From Galerina marginata (taxonomy: Eukaryota; Basidiomycota; Agaricomycetes; Agaricales; Galerinaceae): a stretch of 64,000 bases of DNA. The DNA lies in contig JAECYW010000012.1 of the NCBI GenBank assembly GCA_023014335.1, positions 1,240,001-1,304,000 on the forward strand, given 5' to 3'. The first letter of the stretch is position 1. Each line of letters begins with the position of its first letter. Shown here in pieces: positions 1 to 11,377 of this stretch. The position numbers and the translations under genes were made by a program. A model generated the notes under the pieces. It was given only the letters and a program-made list of their open reading frames with translations. It was not told the origin of the DNA and searched no databases.

Positions 1-1810
1 CAGGTTGGGGGAAGGAGAACAGTTGACGGGCGTTCGAGGCGAAAGCGGTGAGGTGGAGGGGCTAGTAAGGGATTGGTGAGCGGGGAGCGGATGGGGAAAT
101 GAGACCAGCAGAACGAGTCGTTCTGCGACGCACCATCCGGGTCTCCCTCACTAGGGTCTCCCCTTGCCGCTTTCCCCCCCCTAACCAACCCAAACCCGTC
201 AAACTTCCCATATCCCTCAAAGGCTGAAGGGGGCCACTTGACGTACCGCGAGTCGTTTGCGCTGTGTGGGACCCTAAGATGAGACAAGGTGAGTGAAAAA
301 ATGAAAAAGTATAGTAATAAAATACTTACAAAGCATCGGAAGTCGGCCTACATCCTTCAACGAGGGGAGAGGCACGCGACTGGTGGGGCAAGTTATCATA
401 CAGGATCTAAAACCTTAGTTAGTTTATAAAGTAAAATTAAAAAAAGAAAATACTCACAAGGATTGTTGAAGGTCGCCATAGGGTTAGATTGGGTGAGCGC
501 GGGGCGGTGGAGGTGGAAGCGAGACGGTGTGTGAAATCCTGGAAGTGATTTCCTCGATTTCACACGGTCCGTGCGTGAGCTTTGCGAAATGGCAAGTTGA
601 AGTTCAACATTCGCGATTGATCAACGGCCCGTCGATCACGTGTATGTTGAACTTCGAGCCGCATTTCCCTCGATGAGGGACTTCGGTCTTGTCCTCACCC
701 CACCACCCCCCTTCTTCCATTTCCCTCGCGTCCATCGATTGCGCCCAAGGCCGTCGACGCTGTTTGTAGCCACCGCCATCACGACCGTGAACACCCCCCA
801 GGGCCGTTGCCGCGCCCTCCTCCCACCTCCACACGCCTCTCAAACGGCGTTGAGCACCGTCGATGTCGACCGCCACGATGCAAGGGCGAGGAGGCGAGGG
901 AAAGCGTCAGGTACGTAGCCACCCACCACCCAAGCACACCACTAACCACCGCTGTTTTCACCCTTCTCCCCCCACAGATTCCATCTCCTCGCGGATAACA
1001 GCCCCCTCGGCGTCGCCTTCGACCAACAGCACGTCTCCGCTCTGCCTTATCAAACGGCATCGAGCTTGGACGACGGTTCCCTCGCCCTGCCACATCAACT
1101 GGCGCCGAGTGCTGGGCATGCCGCCCCGTTCGCTCTCTTCTGCCACATTGCCGACGTTGGCTCCCTCTGCCCTGCGATGTCGGCTGACATTTGCCCCAGG
1201 CCGTCCGCTCTTCCCCTGCCTCCTCTGTGTATGCGGCCGCCATCACGTCCGCCACCAAATCTGCCCCCGAAATGCCTAGCAGGATCGATGGAGGCGACGA
1301 CGCGAGCCCCGTCCCGTACGAAAACATGTTGGACCAGCGAGAGTAGGCGCTGCCGCGAAATTGGGAGGAAATGCCCGACACCGACGGGAAGAGTACGGGG
1401 TTCTGGACCACCATGTAAGTCACCCCCCGTCCTCCTCCCATCTCCACGCTCAACGCCTCAACTCTGTATGTCAGCCACCCCATCCCGAGTAAGAACCGCG
1501 TGATGATGGGGATGGCGGTGGCGTGTCCAAGAACGCGAATCCTGCAAGCACAGGCGATGTGCACCACAGGCGCCCAATGCTCAGAGCGAGTGTGAGCCCG
1601 GCTGGGTCCCGGGCCCTAGCGAGAGAAAGGTAGAGCCCCAGAAGGTGGTGCCGACGCTGACCATGGTAGCTACTGGTAGCTATTAGAATAGATTAAGAAC
1701 AAATAGATATATTATTTGAGTTGCTGGTAGCTATTAGAATAGATTAAGAACAAATAGATATATTATTTGAGTTGTATCATATAGTTTGAATTGAATAAAC
1801 ACTTAATTAA
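1..1810. repeat. GC-rich repeat block R, copy 1
   Basis: This stretch shares many collinear but diverged segments with 38.8-39.8 kb and 42.9-43.8 kb. Shared landmarks are the 'CCTCAAAGGCTGAAGGGGG' segment near 214 and 38932, the 'GAAATCCTNNAAGTGATTTCC' segment near 533 and 39218, and a donor-like 'CAGGTACGT' followed by a CCACCC-rich run near 909 and 39545. Several overlapping open frames exist but all are compositional effects of GC-rich DNA: none shows a recognisable domain and the two copies do not keep a common frame. It is best read as a dispersed repeat of unknown class whose left end lies outside the window. Confidence 0.6.
1673..1774. repeat. 51-bp direct tandem duplication
   Basis: Two head-to-tail copies of a 51-bp unit beginning CTGGTAGCTATTAGAATAG, at 1673 and 1724. 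The related place in the other R copy, near 43.57 kb, has only one diverged version, so the duplication is specific to this copy. Confidence 0.85.
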
Positions 1811-4800
1811 TATCAACGAGCCCGAGTCAGACGCGACGCGACGTGTTTTGATGTGCATGATCTGCGCGAGCACCTGACAATTTTGATCACATGACATGTT
1901 GACTTGACGTGGCAAGTTCAACTTCACCTTCAACCCCGACCCCCACCACCCGCCCTCGCCCTGCCCGTGAGCCCCTCCTCTCCCGATGTGGGCCGGGTCT
2001 CCTCACCTGATGTCACGCGTCGTGTGACACTTCGCGTTGGTTTATAACCCTCGCCCCCTTCTTCTCTTTCCTCACGCGAGTCCACCCGGATAGGTCGATA
2101 GTGCACCGCCCCCATGGGAGACTGCCACGCCGTCCTTTTTTTTGCAGCTTCCTTTCCGCGAACCCGATGAGGCGTAAGGCTCTGGCTGTGATGGCCATCC
2201 GATGTCGCCTCTTCGGTGTTCAACGTTTCTCTGCGCGATGGTTTCGTGGATTCATGAGGTACGTTCATGTTTTTCCTTTTCTTTTCTGTCTTCTTATTCT
2301 ACCATCCTCTTAGATTTGTGGCGTGGATACACACGCTCGGACACGTTCGGTGCTACACCAACCCTCAACGCGCGTCCCGCCGCCGCCTCCCTCCCACTTG
2401 CCTTGCTCTCGCCTCCGCACCAAGAACCCCATGCACCAGTCTCCCGCGGCGCCCTCCTTGACCCGTACGGCTTTGCCAACGTCCAATCAGGCAGGTTGCC
2501 GTGGAATATCCGCCAGCGGTACGAATTACGCAGGACGCGAATGAAGGCCCCAGCACCCGCGTCATGTTACTTCAATGCACCTCCCTCCGCCACCTCCCTC
2601 CCACCACTCTCCCCTCGCTAGGTTATCCCCGGTACCATGACCGTCATCTCCACTCGGTCCGATATCCACCACCACTCTGCCCTCGGCACCAAGCACCCCA
2701 ATGACTCGTCTCCCGCGGCGCCATCGTTGCTGATATTCACCACCATTCTCGCCTCAGCACCCAGAACCTCCAGGACCGATCACCCGCGGCGCCATCGTTG
2801 ACCCAAACGGCTTCGCTTCCGCGCCAACGTCCACGACGGCAGGTCACTGTGCGACATCCCGCGGTGGTACGAATCGCGTGTTCATCATCAAGGAGGGCGG
2901 AAGTACCTCATCACTGGCCTTCAGGGGGGGCCGTGGTGCTAATACTAAGTGAGTTATACTTTGTCTTGATGTTTGAAAACTTACTTACCTTCCCAACCCA
3001 GCTCGACAGGCCATGCACAGGCTTGAAGCCCCCGTAGGCTCTTCCCGCGGCGATACGAATCGCACAGCCATCCAGTACACGAAACGCCGTGTTCATCAGG
3101 TTAGCCCTAATTTGTTTCAGTTTTTGAAAACCTGCTTATCTTGCATCTAGTTCCCTCACAACCCTTCCATCAACTCGGACCTCGAAGCGCCAAGGGACTC
3201 GCTGCTCACCGGAGTCGTCAACCGCACCACCCCATCCTGGTCGTGTTTGGGTCAATCCATGGACGGCGATTAACGACACAGGCGGCGGTCTCGACTATCC
3301 AGTCGCCCCCCTGCTGCATATCGCCCTTTGCCTCCTCCCAACGATCCTCAGCCGGTGCTGGTGGCGCCGTCACCAACGCCTCAACGTCCCTCCACGCGCG
3401 TCCCGCCGCCTCGCTCTTGCCTCGGCACCAAGAACCCCACCCACTCGTCTCCCGCGGCGCCATCATTGGCCCGTATAACCAACGTCAAATCAGGCATGTT
3501 GCTGTGGAACGTCCGCCGGCGGGTGTGTTGGCAGAGTACCAGGCAGGGGCGCGGAACTACTTGACCTCCAGGAGGGGAGGGGGGGCATAGGGCTACGAAA
3601 GTATGTATTATTTGACACTATGTCGAAAACTTGCTTACCTTCCCACCCAGCTCCACAGGTCAATCTCAGGCTGAAGCCGCTGTAGGTTCTTCCTGCGGCG
3701 GTATGAATCCCCCTCTCGCTCCGTCGTCCTCGGTCTTCCCCACTCCCTATGCGTCATAACCCAACTTGGAAGGGTTGAGGTGGCTGCTAGCCTGAGCCCC
3801 ACCCGTGTTTGCCGGTGCACGGACATTGGCAGCCTCGCTCGACGCGGACAATGGTCTCGCTTGACACGGACGATGGTCTTGCTTGACACGGACGGTGGTA
3901 TCGACTATCCAGTTGCCCTGCCGCTCCTATCGCCCATTGCCTCATCTGTCGTCCATCACCGGGGCGTCTTCGATCCTGGGTTTGAGTTGAGGACCCGATT
4001 CAACCTCCTCCCAGATCCCAGGTGTGGATACGCCACTCGCACACCGTAGGCACTGAGTGTGTCCCCGGCACCCCACCTTGCGACCTCAGGCGGTGCGGCT
4101 GGCACTGTCACCACCTTCTTGACATCAACGCGCCTCCTTTCGCCGCCTCTTCATAACTCTCACCTCATGTCATCGCCCTCGGTCACCAATAACCCCACCC
4201 ACCTGTCTCCCATGGCGCCGTCCCTTAGACCCGCGTCATGTTCGCGTCATGTTCGTTGGCGGAGTGCCAGGCAGGAGGGCGGAAGTACTTGACTTCAACG
4301 CGTCTCCCTCCGCCACCGCCCGCCCACCATATCCCCCTCGCTAGGTTATCCCCAGTACCGTAACCGTCAGGCTCATGCACCCGCCAGGTTTGTTGTTCCT
4401 CCACCTCGTCACCTTTTAAACTCAATTATTAATATTGTTTTTCAGTGAGTTGAGGAGAACCTTCAAACCTCGGATGACGCGCCATCCCCACCTGACTTCG
4501 ACACCCCTCGCTTCATTGTTTCGCACCCCCGCCCACCACTACTCTCACCTCCTCAAGGACACTACCCGTTCCACGTTCGTTGAAGCTGCCGCGGACGCTG
4601 TGTCGGGGAACGTAGACTATTCCGTCGCCCCGCTGCTGCTGCCTACCGCCCTTTGCCTCATCTGTCTCCGCCCTGCCTCTCTTCGACTCAAACTATGTTT
4701 CGCTGGTGATCATCAACTCGCTTTAATCGCCTGCATGCCCACCACCCCTCCTCTCCCGTTTCGTCGCCTTCATTTATGTTTTGCCCTGTGGTTGTGCTCG

Positions 4801-4870
4801 CTTTGCCGCCTACCTGTGACGATCTGCCCTGTGGTCGCGCTGCCTCCATCACCTGCCTTGTAGACATTGA
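1811..4870. other. GC-rich degenerate repetitive DNA, no supported gene
   Basis: The stretch repeats a loose theme: a 'CACCAAGAACCCCA' segment, then 'TCTCCCGCGGCGCC', then a 'CCAACGTC' segment. It recurs in diverged form near 2420, 2690, 2770, 3425 and 4190. Open frames of 60-150 codons are present on both strands but are broken, overlap each other and lack any domain. Short 'ttgatgtttgaaaacttacttacc' type segments near 2963, 3120 and 3625 look like repeated relics of a common unit. I see no reliable coding region. Confidence 0.5.
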
Positions 4871-5132
4871 TGATTGATGTTGACGTCTTCCCTCCCTGCC
4901 CTTGTTGCCCTACTAGATAAGATCTGTTGGTGTATATTTACTCAAAATAGCTGCTAGATTTATGGTAGACTTGTTTATTAGGTTATTCAAAGTAATACAG
5001 GTTGCCTGTAGGGATTGTTTTAGGTGTTCCGAACCGGTAAGCCTAATATTTCTATTCATAGACTTGGATTGGGTGATGAGTCACTGGTGACGAGTCGCCT
5101 TTGACTTATCTTTAACCCTCATCTTCATCATC
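4871..5132 (+). promoter_or_regulatory. Upstream region of the TET/JBP-like gene
   Basis: Composition changes here from GC-rich repeat to AT-rich DNA. Just before the start codon lies a pair of AP-1-like sites, 'GGTGATGAGTCACTGGTGACGAG' split by a few bases around 5071-5093, and a GATA-type 'AGATAAG' at 4915. No clear TATA box was found. Function as a promoter is inferred only from position. Confidence 0.3.
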
Positions 5133-8100
5133 ATGGCTAGTGAGACCCCTGTTCTTCTGCCTATCTCTACTTTCTCTCAGGAGCTTGGTAATCTATTGGC
5201 TGCCTCCTTTGTGGAGCTAGAGAAAGAACCCGTTGATAGAATTACAACTGTGTCTTGGGAGATGAAAATGTTGTCAGATATTAGTGATCAACATAGATTT
5301 GTAAGTACATTGCTGAACTCTAGATTGGAGGACAGACTCTATATTATCAAAGGTTGCCCCGGTCAAAACCTGGCTGAGGAGAAGTGTTTCTATGGATATA
5401 GATAATCTTTCAGTGTCTGAACTCTTGCAGTTCTTTCTTGGAAACCAGTTTTTGCAGAGGTATGATCCAGAGAGAGCCCTAGAATATCTGGAGCAACTCC
5501 AGCATATTCTGGATAAGAAGCAGGTATGGGATCAGATCCTCTTGTCAGCTAAAAATCATATCTTCAAATTCTTCTAGTTTGGAAGTAATCAACCTCAACA
5601 TCATCAGCTAAATTACCTTGAAGACATTACAGAGCATGATTTCCTATGCCAAAAGGATTCAGCAGAATTTAACCAGGCATCTGGAGATGATAGTGACAAG
5701 GATTCTGACTATGAAGATCTTGATTCAGGATCTGTTTCCTTTAATCCTCAATCACCCCCTCGGAAACGTCAAAAACAACCTCAACAAACACCAAATCAAT
5801 CCGAAAATCAATCCGAAAAGACTACCTTTGCCAACCCATCCTTGTCTTCTACTACTTTTGAGGCTTTCAACCATATGGCTATCTTGTCTCGAAATCATGA
5901 TGTCTGGAATGGAATTTTGCAGGAAAATCCAAGCTTTTGGGAAAAGAAATGTTTAAGCTGGAAAACCTTCCTAGATGAAGCTTACGCCCTTAGAAAGGTA
6001 CTCCTATAATTTTAAAAATAAATATAAGTTATTTACACTATCCAACTATAGGACACCACTCTATCGCAAGAAACCAATGAACAACATTATCAGAATGTGC
6101 TCAGTGTTTTAAGAGAGATGAGAAGTGTAAGGCGTGGCATCTACAAACAAGCAGCTTGGCGTAAATCTGTTAAGGTAAAGTATCTTTCTAAATTTAAAAT
6201 CCAATTAATTGATGTCTCTAGGACTCGGAACTACCCAAAAGTGTTGAACTTTGGAGCAGCCGTTATATGCTTCTTCACTGCAAAGCTCCTTTTTCTGTGT
6301 CGCTTTTAAGGAGAAACAAGATTATCGAATCACTGAGTTTGGTTATATATTCCTGGATCCCTAAAGAGGAAATTTTGGCATGGATGCCTCGGGATGAAAT
6401 TCCTGTATTTTCAGTCCGTTATTTTTTTTTTTTCCATATAACATATAATATCTAACAGTGTCTAGCGAAAGGGAAATAAAAAATTAACAGGAAAAGAGCT
6501 GTTACGCTTTTTTAAAGAAAATCCGGACATTATTCCTCGACAAAGCTATCCATCCTCTGTTTATTTCCTCTTGAATCTGGATAATTTTGTGATAGCCTAC
6601 AAACAGTGGCTAGCTTTTGCTTTAAATGAAGCAAATCCTGCAGAAATGAGGATCAATCGAATATTTAATGTCAGTCAATACTTATTTCAATTTTTATATA
6701 TACTTACTATTTATTCAGCTTGATCTTTTGACAGATGAAAACGCGATGGATACTTTATATAAAGATCTTATGCGAGAACTCAAAGGACAGATCAAAAGTG
6801 GAGCCCTCAAAGCTTACAAAAATCCTGCTCTAGAAACTATATTCACCAGAAGTAACGCCTTTCGGGAGGCTAAGAAAGGCTTAGGCAACAAAATACTTAA
6901 AAACCGACCTGTAAGTTTTAAAATATACATATTGAATACAAGGCTGATAATATTTTCAATTAAGACTCTCAAAGCCCCTTGTCCAAATTGTAAAACTTTA
7001 GAACCTGAAAAAAAATGCCGAAGGGAGATATACGTCTCTGCCGATAATGAGCTGGACAAGTCTCTTATTGGACATGGTGTTTCTTTTGCAGAGGAAAAAG
7101 ACCAGATAAAAGCAATTCCTGTATACCATGTTTTGTTATTTATTAATTTGGAACTTACTAATTAATCTTTTAGGGCAATAATCTTAAAGATGGCCAGAAG
7201 CCTACTATTCTGCATCCTTCTGACGATCGATTACAACTAGAAGAGGTCATGTATGATGAAGAAGTCATTGAAAGATGTGGATTTCAGGTCTTCAAATTCT
7301 ATGACCAGAAAAATCCTTCAAAATTGGTATAGTGTCTTTTCAATCAAATAATTATCTTTCTTATTTGATTACAGTTGGATTTTTGGGTTTATAATCCCTT
7401 TCCAAAAGATATCTTTAAGACTCTCTTGAAACATCATGAAGGTCTCCAAAAGCTTAATCTTAAAAGCCTCAGGCGAGGATCACAGTTTGAGTTCTATTCT
7501 CAAGGAACTATGGTTCCCCGAGGTTCCCGGATTGCTATGGGAGGCCTTCCTGGGGATGCATATGTTATGTATCCAGGAATGGAGGCTTTGGATTCTGAAG
7601 GAATTGATGTGCTATTTAACGATGCGGAGGTTTTTCTTTGATTTTAATTTCAGGTATCCAGCTCTGACCATATATTCTTTTTTTAGACGTCTATGATACT
7701 TTCTGAAGCAGCTCGAATATTTTCTTTTGATCATTTCAAAGCTCTTGATAAGGCAAGCAATGAAGGTGACAGACTGGGCACTTCAGGTGCAACGACATAT
7801 CACTGCAACAACTATACTGCGCCTCTCCATAAGGACAACGACACTGTTCCCGGAATTTGCTCTCAATATCAGCTTCAAGCTCGCAAAGACCTCAAGGAAT
7901 ACTCTTTTATTTATGGTGACTATCGGAAATATGTGGTGGCTAGGACAAACTCTTTATGGTATTGATTTTTAAGCTGATTAGATCCTCAGACTAATATTTG
8001 CTTTTTTAGGTCATTCCGCGGATCCAGTATGCATGGAACTATGCTACCTTCTACACTGCCTCTAAGGCCAGAAGATATTACGATTGAAAGTCCTCAAGAG

Positions 8101-8277
8101 AGTGGTCAACAGTCACTTAGACAAAGAGATCAAGGTGGTGATGGTGGAGGTGATAGGCCACCCAGAGTCTCCAATGGCGACCACAGAACTGAAACCAAGA
8201 AAAACAATATAGCCGCGCAAAAGTATCAGAAAGTTCGGGTTTGTCATGAAGAGATTTATAACTACTGGAGATCGTAG
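5133..8277 (+). CDS. Probable TET/JBP-type 2OG-Fe(II) dioxygenase (843 aa, 12 exons)
   Basis: Model: exons 5133-5300, 5353-5523, 5578-5997, 6052-6174, 6222-6404, 6499-6669, 6719-6910, 6965-7120, 7174-7326, 7375-7629, 7687-7958 and 8010-8277. All introns are short GT-AG; exons sum to 844 codons. Fifth-intron acceptor (AG at 6498) was chosen only to keep frame. The N-terminal third is low in recognisable motifs with an acidic patch and a basic 'PPRKRQKQ' stretch that could be a nuclear signal. A 'CPNC' pair occurs mid-protein. The C-terminal part has the double-stranded beta-helix iron signature: 'APLHKDND' (His712, Asp714) and, about 49 residues later, 'FRGSSMHGTMLPS' (His763). Such spacing and the 'F-G-S-x-x-H-G' ending resemble fungal TET/JBP oxygenases, which oxidise 5-methylcytosine. 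The family call is inference; another 2OG oxygenase is possible. The tail is Gln/Gly-rich. Confidence 0.6.
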
Positions 8278-8378
8278 ACTTGGTAAACTAGTGTTTGGTA
8301 ATCTTACGTATTCTGTAAGTGTGGTTTTGAAAGCTAAGATCCAATTTTATGATGCGGCCCGAATACCGGCCCGGGGAT

Positions 8379-8406
8379 CCGGAGCACAGTTGCGACTGTG
8401 CTCCGG
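8379..8406. repeat. 28-bp GC palindrome, shared with the 20-21 kb inverted repeat
   Basis: A near-perfect palindrome built on CCGGAGCACAGT and its complement, flanked by GGCCCGG on both sides and lying in AT-rich DNA just after the dioxygenase gene. Closely related palindromes occur at 21091-21118 and, shortened, near 20525. The recurrence in unrelated flanks suggests the end of a small mobile element or a dispersed hairpin. Confidence 0.7.
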
Positions 8407-8497
8407 CCCGGAATGCCGCCACCACCAAAAAAGTTTGAAGTCTTAAAAAAGAATTTCAAACGTAAACTTGGGTTTTTTTTCTGTGAATTGCACAGCT

Positions 8498-8659
8498 GCA
8501 TAGCCGTTAGAGCTATGTAAGTTCTTTTGCATTGCCACATTGTTTACTAAGAGATTATGGTTGCCAAGCCACCAAGCTATGCAAGTAATATGATATAGCC
8601 ACAAAGCTAAGAAACTACCGTTGCATAGCCATAAAGCTATGAGAGTATGTGTATATAAG
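8498..8659 (+). promoter_or_regulatory. Promoter of the SET-domain gene with four repeated motifs and TATA box
   Basis: Four copies of an imperfectly palindromic motif close to GCATAGCCATAAAGCTATG lie at 8498-8517, 8563-8582, 8594-8609 and 8623-8642. A TATA box, TATATAAG, is at 8652-8659, 42 bp before the start codon at 8701. The regular spacing and dyad symmetry suggest binding sites for a dimeric regulator; this is inference. Confidence 0.5.
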
Positions 8660-8700
8660 ATGCCCGGATATAATAAAAAACTCCAATTTCTTTCAACTCA

Positions 8701-9784
8701 ATGGCTGACTCTGCGGTTGCTTCTACCTCTCATCATGCTATGGCCTGGAATCAAGGCAATTCCAACAAATCCTCTCTTGTAAATCATTTGTCTCTTGCTA
8801 TTCTTTCCTCCAAGGCTATACTACACATTGACCCTCTTATTGTCAATGCTCTCTTTGCTCAACAAAAGGAAAAATCTGAAAGCAAAACCCATAATATCCA
8901 AACTATCTCTTTGGAGATGAATATGGAACCTTTTGCCCATACTATCATTTGGTCTATGTTTGAGAAAATCAAACACCAACTTAATATCCAAGATCCACCA
9001 GCATATGTGTCAATCGCAGAAAAGCTGGCAAAAAGTATTCTTTCTCTTTATCCTTTATTCGTTTGGGAAAATAAAAAAAGTGAGAGTTTGGCGACCCTAT
9101 CTTGGTATGTTTTAAGATATTTCATTCTCTATACACTATTAATAAAGCTTAACAGGTGTATTGCAGCCTACACCTTGGTTATCAACCCAGAAGCCATTGT
9201 ACATCTTAAGGTCAAACCTCTTGGCCATGCTAATCAGAAAGGCTTTGCAATTTATGCCACCAAGGACATTATAAAAGGAGAATACATCCTAGAACTCCTT
9301 GGATTAATGCCAGAAGATCGCACAAAAAATTACACTGATCTTTCTACAATTACCCCTCATCCTGATAACCGCAACAAGGACAAGAATTCTTCATTTGATG
9401 AAAAGCTCTTGATTGGCCCTATAAGATTTATCAATCATCGCTGTTTCTCATATAATGTTGAGGTGAGTTTCAATTTTTGTTTACTAAAACTTGATATTAA
9501 TGCTATTATTTGAACAGTTTGTTGCAGTGCGAGACACTTATGCATTTACAATCATTGCAACCAAAGATATCAAAGCAAGTGAAGAAATTCTCCTGTGCTA
9601 CGGAGTTGACTACTTTAAGGAGGATGGATCTAAATGCTTATGTGAGGACTGTAGAGAAATACCAGAGGAAGAAGAGGAAGTATCAAAGAACAGTACAAGC
9701 CAGATTAACGTAGAAGAGCAAAGCAAAGCCAACAAGAACAAAAGGGCGAGACAGAAGGAGCGCCGCAAGCTAGGACCAATTTAA
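8701..9784 (+). CDS. SET-domain protein (325 aa, 3 exons)
   Basis: Exons 8701-9104, 9156-9462 and 9518-9784 join to 326 codons with consensus splice sites. SET domains transfer methyl groups from S-adenosylmethionine to lysines, usually on histones. Visible motifs: 'KGFAIYATKDIIKGEYI' near residues 165-180 (SET motif I type), 'RFINHRCFSYNVE' ending at residue 237 (canonical RFINHSCxPN with Arg for Ser, and no Pro), then 'CYGVDYF' (catalytic-type Tyr near 269). A short post-SET-like 'CLCEDC' follows, then a Glu-rich and a Lys/Arg-rich tail. The N-terminal 150 residues match nothing I recognise. The gene starts 423 bp after the dioxygenase gene in the same direction. Changes in the NHSC box mean activity is uncertain. 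Confidence 0.75.
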
Positions 9785-9865
9785 CAGAGTACCAAATGTG
9801 TATTTAACAATATTATGTTACATGTTGGTGATTTAAAGTGCACTTGAGTGAGATATATACATAAA

Positions 9866-11141
9866 ACTTGGTTAGAGGCCATTGCTGCGCATGGCAAAAA
9901 CAAGTTCTTACTTTCAAGGTGAGTCCGACTATAAATACAGGTTAAATAAGTAAATAATGCATAGTCCGCTCAAATCTGAACCGATTTGGATGATCTTATA
10001 CTCAAAAAAAGCAGAAAAATGAGGCGATTCTAGCAAGCCTAAAACGGCCTGGTCACGTGACCAGGAAGGCCCTGATTTTTACAAATTTTTTGATACCAAG
10101 ATCATCAAAATTGGCCCAGTAATGGCTGAGATACAGAAACCATGCAGGGTCACTATAGCAGTGGGAGAATTTCCAACCATTGCGTTAGAAACCATTTCTG
10201 CCTGCTATGCAGGCCGGAAAACAAGTTCTTTTACTACGTAAGAACTTGTAACAAGATTAATTATTAGACTACAATAAGAAACTTGTAACAAAATTAATTC
10301 TTACGTCCCTTAGTTTTTATCGGATTGCTCTGAAACAAAGTGTGTAATTATCAGAAAAATCAGGGCTAAAAGATGGTGTCACATGCGTATTGTCACATCT
10401 TGATGTGACATACCAAATGCGGAATATTGTTGAAAACACAGTAAATAAGCTATATTGAGAGATTTCAAAGGCATTAAAATGAAATAAAAATACTGATAAT
10501 GTTTTTTTTACCTAAGAGATGGTCTGTGCACACATATCACATGACATATCCCTGAGAATATTTTGGTCTAACTTGGTGCCTCAACTGATTTCAAGGGATT
10601 TGCACAAAGTCCTGCTGTGAGTTTGATTATGTAAGCTTTTAAAACATTATTTTCATGTTATTTGGTCATGTTTTGCAATGTTTGGTGTGCCTTTTATGGG
10701 TTATCCAGTCAGTTTAACACCAATTTTCGGATTTTCACCAAGTTGAGCTGACTGTTTGCCAGATTTGACACCATGACATCATTGCAAAACATATGTAAAT
10801 ATTTGTACATTATTTTAGATTGGTCTGGGCCACACATTTTAGCCTATCTAGCTCACTAAAATCCATTTCAAGTGTAAATTTACACAAATTTGCGCTTTTT
10901 GGGTCGTGTGAGCAGGTCACATGACCTAATCGACCCTGGATACACATGCCACATGAAAGCCCTGATTTTTACGAATTTTTTGATACCAAGATCATAAAAA
11001 TTGGCCCAGTAATGGCTGAGATACAGAAACCATGCAGGGTCACTATAGCAGTGGGAGAATTTCCAACCATTGCGTTAGAAACCATTTCTGCCTGCTATGC
11101 AGGCCGGAAAACAAGTTCTTTTACTACGTAAGAACTTGTAA
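9866..11141 (+). mobile_element. Family A Helentron/HINE-like element, two-unit form (A1)
   Basis: Strand is given as the splice-sense direction used for all A copies; the Helitron-sense direction is the opposite. It begins ACTTGGTTAGAGGCCATTG, contains the hairpin-forming GCCATTGCTGCGCATGGC and the arm ACAAGTTCTTAC, and a donor-like 'TTTCAAG|GTGAGT' at about 9919. The first hairpin end (ACAAGTTCTT-loop-AAGAACTTGT-AA) is at 10251. One extra unit of 890 bp (10252-11141) repeats the distal part and ends with the same hairpin. The element lies between genes. No target duplication is visible. Confidence 0.75.
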
Positions 11142-11377
11142 TTGTGCAATGTTGAGATGAGAAAGTAATAGCGGACAACTACAAAAGCGAGTATGCGACA
11201 AGTATGCGACAAGTATGCAATGAGTATGCAATGAGTATGCAACAAGAAAGAGTGTATGACAAGCAACAGGGTCTTGAATATTGTTAGTTGAATAACAATA
11301 AAGACATCCAGATGACAAAAAAACTCAAGGAAGCTCTGATAACCTTTGTCCCAACATATAAAACAAGGAGGGCTTTA

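Noticed and set aside
779..1567. A 262-codon frame on the minus strand and other long frames in 0.6-4.9 kb.
   Set aside because: GC-rich repeat with overlapping frames on both strands, no domains, and no frame conserved in the second copy at 38.8-39.8 kb.
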